From: an archaeon
GTDB taxonomy: Archaea > Hydrothermarchaeota > Hydrothermarchaeia > Hydrothermarchaeales > JALUUU01
DNA length: 6,625 nucleotides
Assembly: GCA_027021185.1 (NCBI GenBank)
Contig: JALUUU010000223.1
Span: 1-6,625 of the forward strand
Direction: 5' to 3'
The notes beneath the pieces are model-generated. The model saw only the letters and a program-made list of their open reading frames with translations. It was not told the origin of the DNA and searched no databases. Both the position numbers and the translations under genes were made by a program. Positions 5,854 through 6,625 of this stretch are shown here, piece after piece. Position 1 is the stretch's first letter. Every line of letters starts with the position of its first letter.

Positions 5854-5880
5854 AAGTGGTCCATACAACCGGGGCCACTT
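5854..5880. repeat. Right end of the deleted IS3 element, forming a hairpin
   Basis: The right terminal repeat (5857-5877) is nested in a palindrome: AAGTGGTCC (5854-5862) pairs with GGGCCACTT (5872-5880), giving a 9-bp stem with one G-T pair and a 9-nt loop. In the leftward transcript it would form a stable stem about 55 nt after the dehydrogenase stop codon. No T run follows on that side, so it is not a classical intrinsic terminator. Confidence 0.45.
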
Positions 5881-5934
5881 CCAAAAACAGCGTGGATTGT
5901 CTAAAAACTAAGGGACCATCACAAAAAACATCAA

Positions 5935-6625
5935 CTAGATCTCCTCTCCATAATCGAAGAACCCTTTCCCCGTTTTCCTGCCCAAGCGGCCCGCCCTCAC
6001 CATCTGTCTCAGGATGGGTGCGGGCCTGAACTTGGGATCGCCAAACTCCTTGAACAGCACTTCCAATACGTCCAGGGCCACGTCGATCCCCACCAGATCC
6101 AGCAGAGCCAGGGGGCCTATGGGCATGTTGGCGCCCCATTTCATGGCCTGGTCTATCTCCTCCGCCGTCCCCACACCCTCCATGTAGGCAAAGGCCGCCT
6201 CGTTCATGTAGGGCACAAGTATGCGGTTCACGATGAAACCGGGCTGGTCCTTGGTCTTGATGGGGGATTTGCCCAGCTTCAAGGCCACCTGGTAGGCCAG
6301 CTCCACCGTCTCGTCGGAAGTGGTGAGACCCTGAACGATCTCCACCAGGGGCAACACGGGCACGGGATTGAAGAAGTGCATGCCCACCACCCTGTCGGGT
6401 CTCTTGGTAGAAGCGGCGATCTCGGTGATGGACAGGCTGGAGGTGTTGGAGGCCAGAATCACTTCAGAAGGGCAAATCCCGTCCAGCTGGCCGAAGAGAT
6501 CCTTCTTCACCTCCATCTTCTCGAAGGCCGCCTCAATCACCAGATCGGCCCCGGCCATGGCCTGGAGGTCCAGGGTCTTGGCGATGCGTCCCAGGATGGC
6601 CTTGGCCTCATCCTCGGTGAGCTTC
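5935..6625 (-). CDS. hbd: 3-hydroxybutyryl-CoA / 3-hydroxyacyl-CoA dehydrogenase, 5' part outside window
   Basis: NAD(P)-dependent enzyme interconverting 3-hydroxyacyl-CoA and 3-oxoacyl-CoA in the cytoplasm, in beta-oxidation, butyrate or aromatic-acid degradation. About 229 residues are readable (first full codon at 6624); single-domain members have around 280, so some 50 N-terminal residues with the nucleotide-binding GxGxxG are missing. The frame runs on upstream of the internal Met at 6558 (KLTEDEAKAILGRI..), so that Met is not the start. The catalytic set is intact, counting from 6624: Ser62 in SNTSS, His83 and Glu95 in GMHFFNPVP..LVE (12 apart, as in human HAD), and Asn133 in PGFIVNR. 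The C-terminal domain ends with GRKTGKGFFDYG, and the protein stops six codons on or fewer, which favours a stand-alone Hbd/PaaH type over a FadB-like fusion. The symbol is a family-level choice. It is GC-rich and convergent with the kinase; operon partners lie beyond the edge. Confidence 0.93.
   Translation of the reverse strand, partial: KLTEDEAKAILGRIAKTLDLQAMAGADLVIEAAFEKMEVKKDLFGQLDGICPSEVILASNTSSLSITEIAASTKRPDRVVGMHFFNPVPVLPLVEIVQGLTTSDETVELAYQVALKLGKSPIKTKDQPGFIVNRILVPYMNEAAFAYMEGVGTAEEIDQAMKWGANMPIGPLALLDLVGIDVALDVLEVLFKEFGDPKFRPAPILRQMVRAGRLGRKTGKGFFDYGEEI

Larger units (their letters stand above)
5441..5877 (+). mobile_element. Short deleted IS3-family element with orfA only
   Basis: The stretch is bounded by two 21-bp ends of the form TGGC(T/C)CC-N7-TGGACCA, at 5441-5461 and (as complement) 5857-5877. 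They match at 13 of 21 positions, in two blocks around an unmatched centre. Between them lie only the broken orfA and about 80 bp of non-coding sequence; orfB is absent. The element therefore looks like an internal-deletion derivative, roughly a third of normal length. Flanking bases (AAA on the left, CTT on the right) show no target duplication. The ends are partly palindromic, so they also match at 13 of 21 as direct repeats, and the right boundary is less secure than the left. Confidence 0.5.

Noticed and set aside
5840..6139. 99-residue minus-strand frame overlapping the dehydrogenase end.
   Set aside because: It lies in the wrong frame of a GC-rich gene and has no family motifs.
1..6625. 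CRISPR array, toxin-antitoxin pair, retron or other defence system.
   Set aside because: No spaced direct repeats, paired small genes, reverse transcriptase or nuclease motifs were seen.

Overview
The window looks like a bacterial chromosome, most probably from an anaerobic Desulfobacterota-type (formerly Deltaproteobacteria) lineage. That placement is an inference from three things: a very large soluble multi-PAS/GAF hybrid histidine kinase with an AHDFNN-type H box, a GC-rich acyl-CoA metabolism gene, and two decayed IS3-family elements around a tRNA gene. No single marker in the window fixes the taxonomy.

Layout. Positions 1-17 hold the first codons of a gene that leaves the window on the minus strand. 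It has a strong Shine-Dalgarno sequence and a possible Fur-type operator upstream. Positions 31-640 are AT-rich and non-coding, with two inverted repeats and candidate promoters for the next gene. Positions 659-4774 (+) encode a 1371-residue cytoplasmic hybrid sensor kinase: PAS-PAS-GAF-PAS-PAS-GAF-PAS-HisKA-HATPase-REC. A decayed IS3-family end lies at 4827 to about 5224: one terminal repeat plus a frameshifted, 5'-truncated orfB on the minus strand. An intact tRNA-Leu(UAA) with a good sigma70-type promoter lies at 5251-5397. A second, different IS3 remnant lies at about 5441-5877. It is only about 437 bp long and carries a broken orfA on the plus strand. From 5935 to the right edge, on the minus strand, is the C-terminal four fifths of a 3-hydroxyacyl-CoA (3-hydroxybutyryl-CoA) dehydrogenase. 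By eye it is much richer in GC than the kinase.

How the genes relate. They do not form one operon. The kinase stands alone, with no response regulator, transporter or output gene beside it, so its signal and target cannot be read from context. The dehydrogenase is convergent with the kinase and belongs to a transcription unit that begins outside the window. The stretch between them, about 1.16 kb, is an IS graveyard around a functional-looking tRNA gene. The clearest novelty is that both IS3 remnants carry a frameshift explained by a short tandem duplication (8 bp exact in one, 13 bp imperfect in the other). I see no convincing evidence of a new multi-gene system; the observations below are of local interest.
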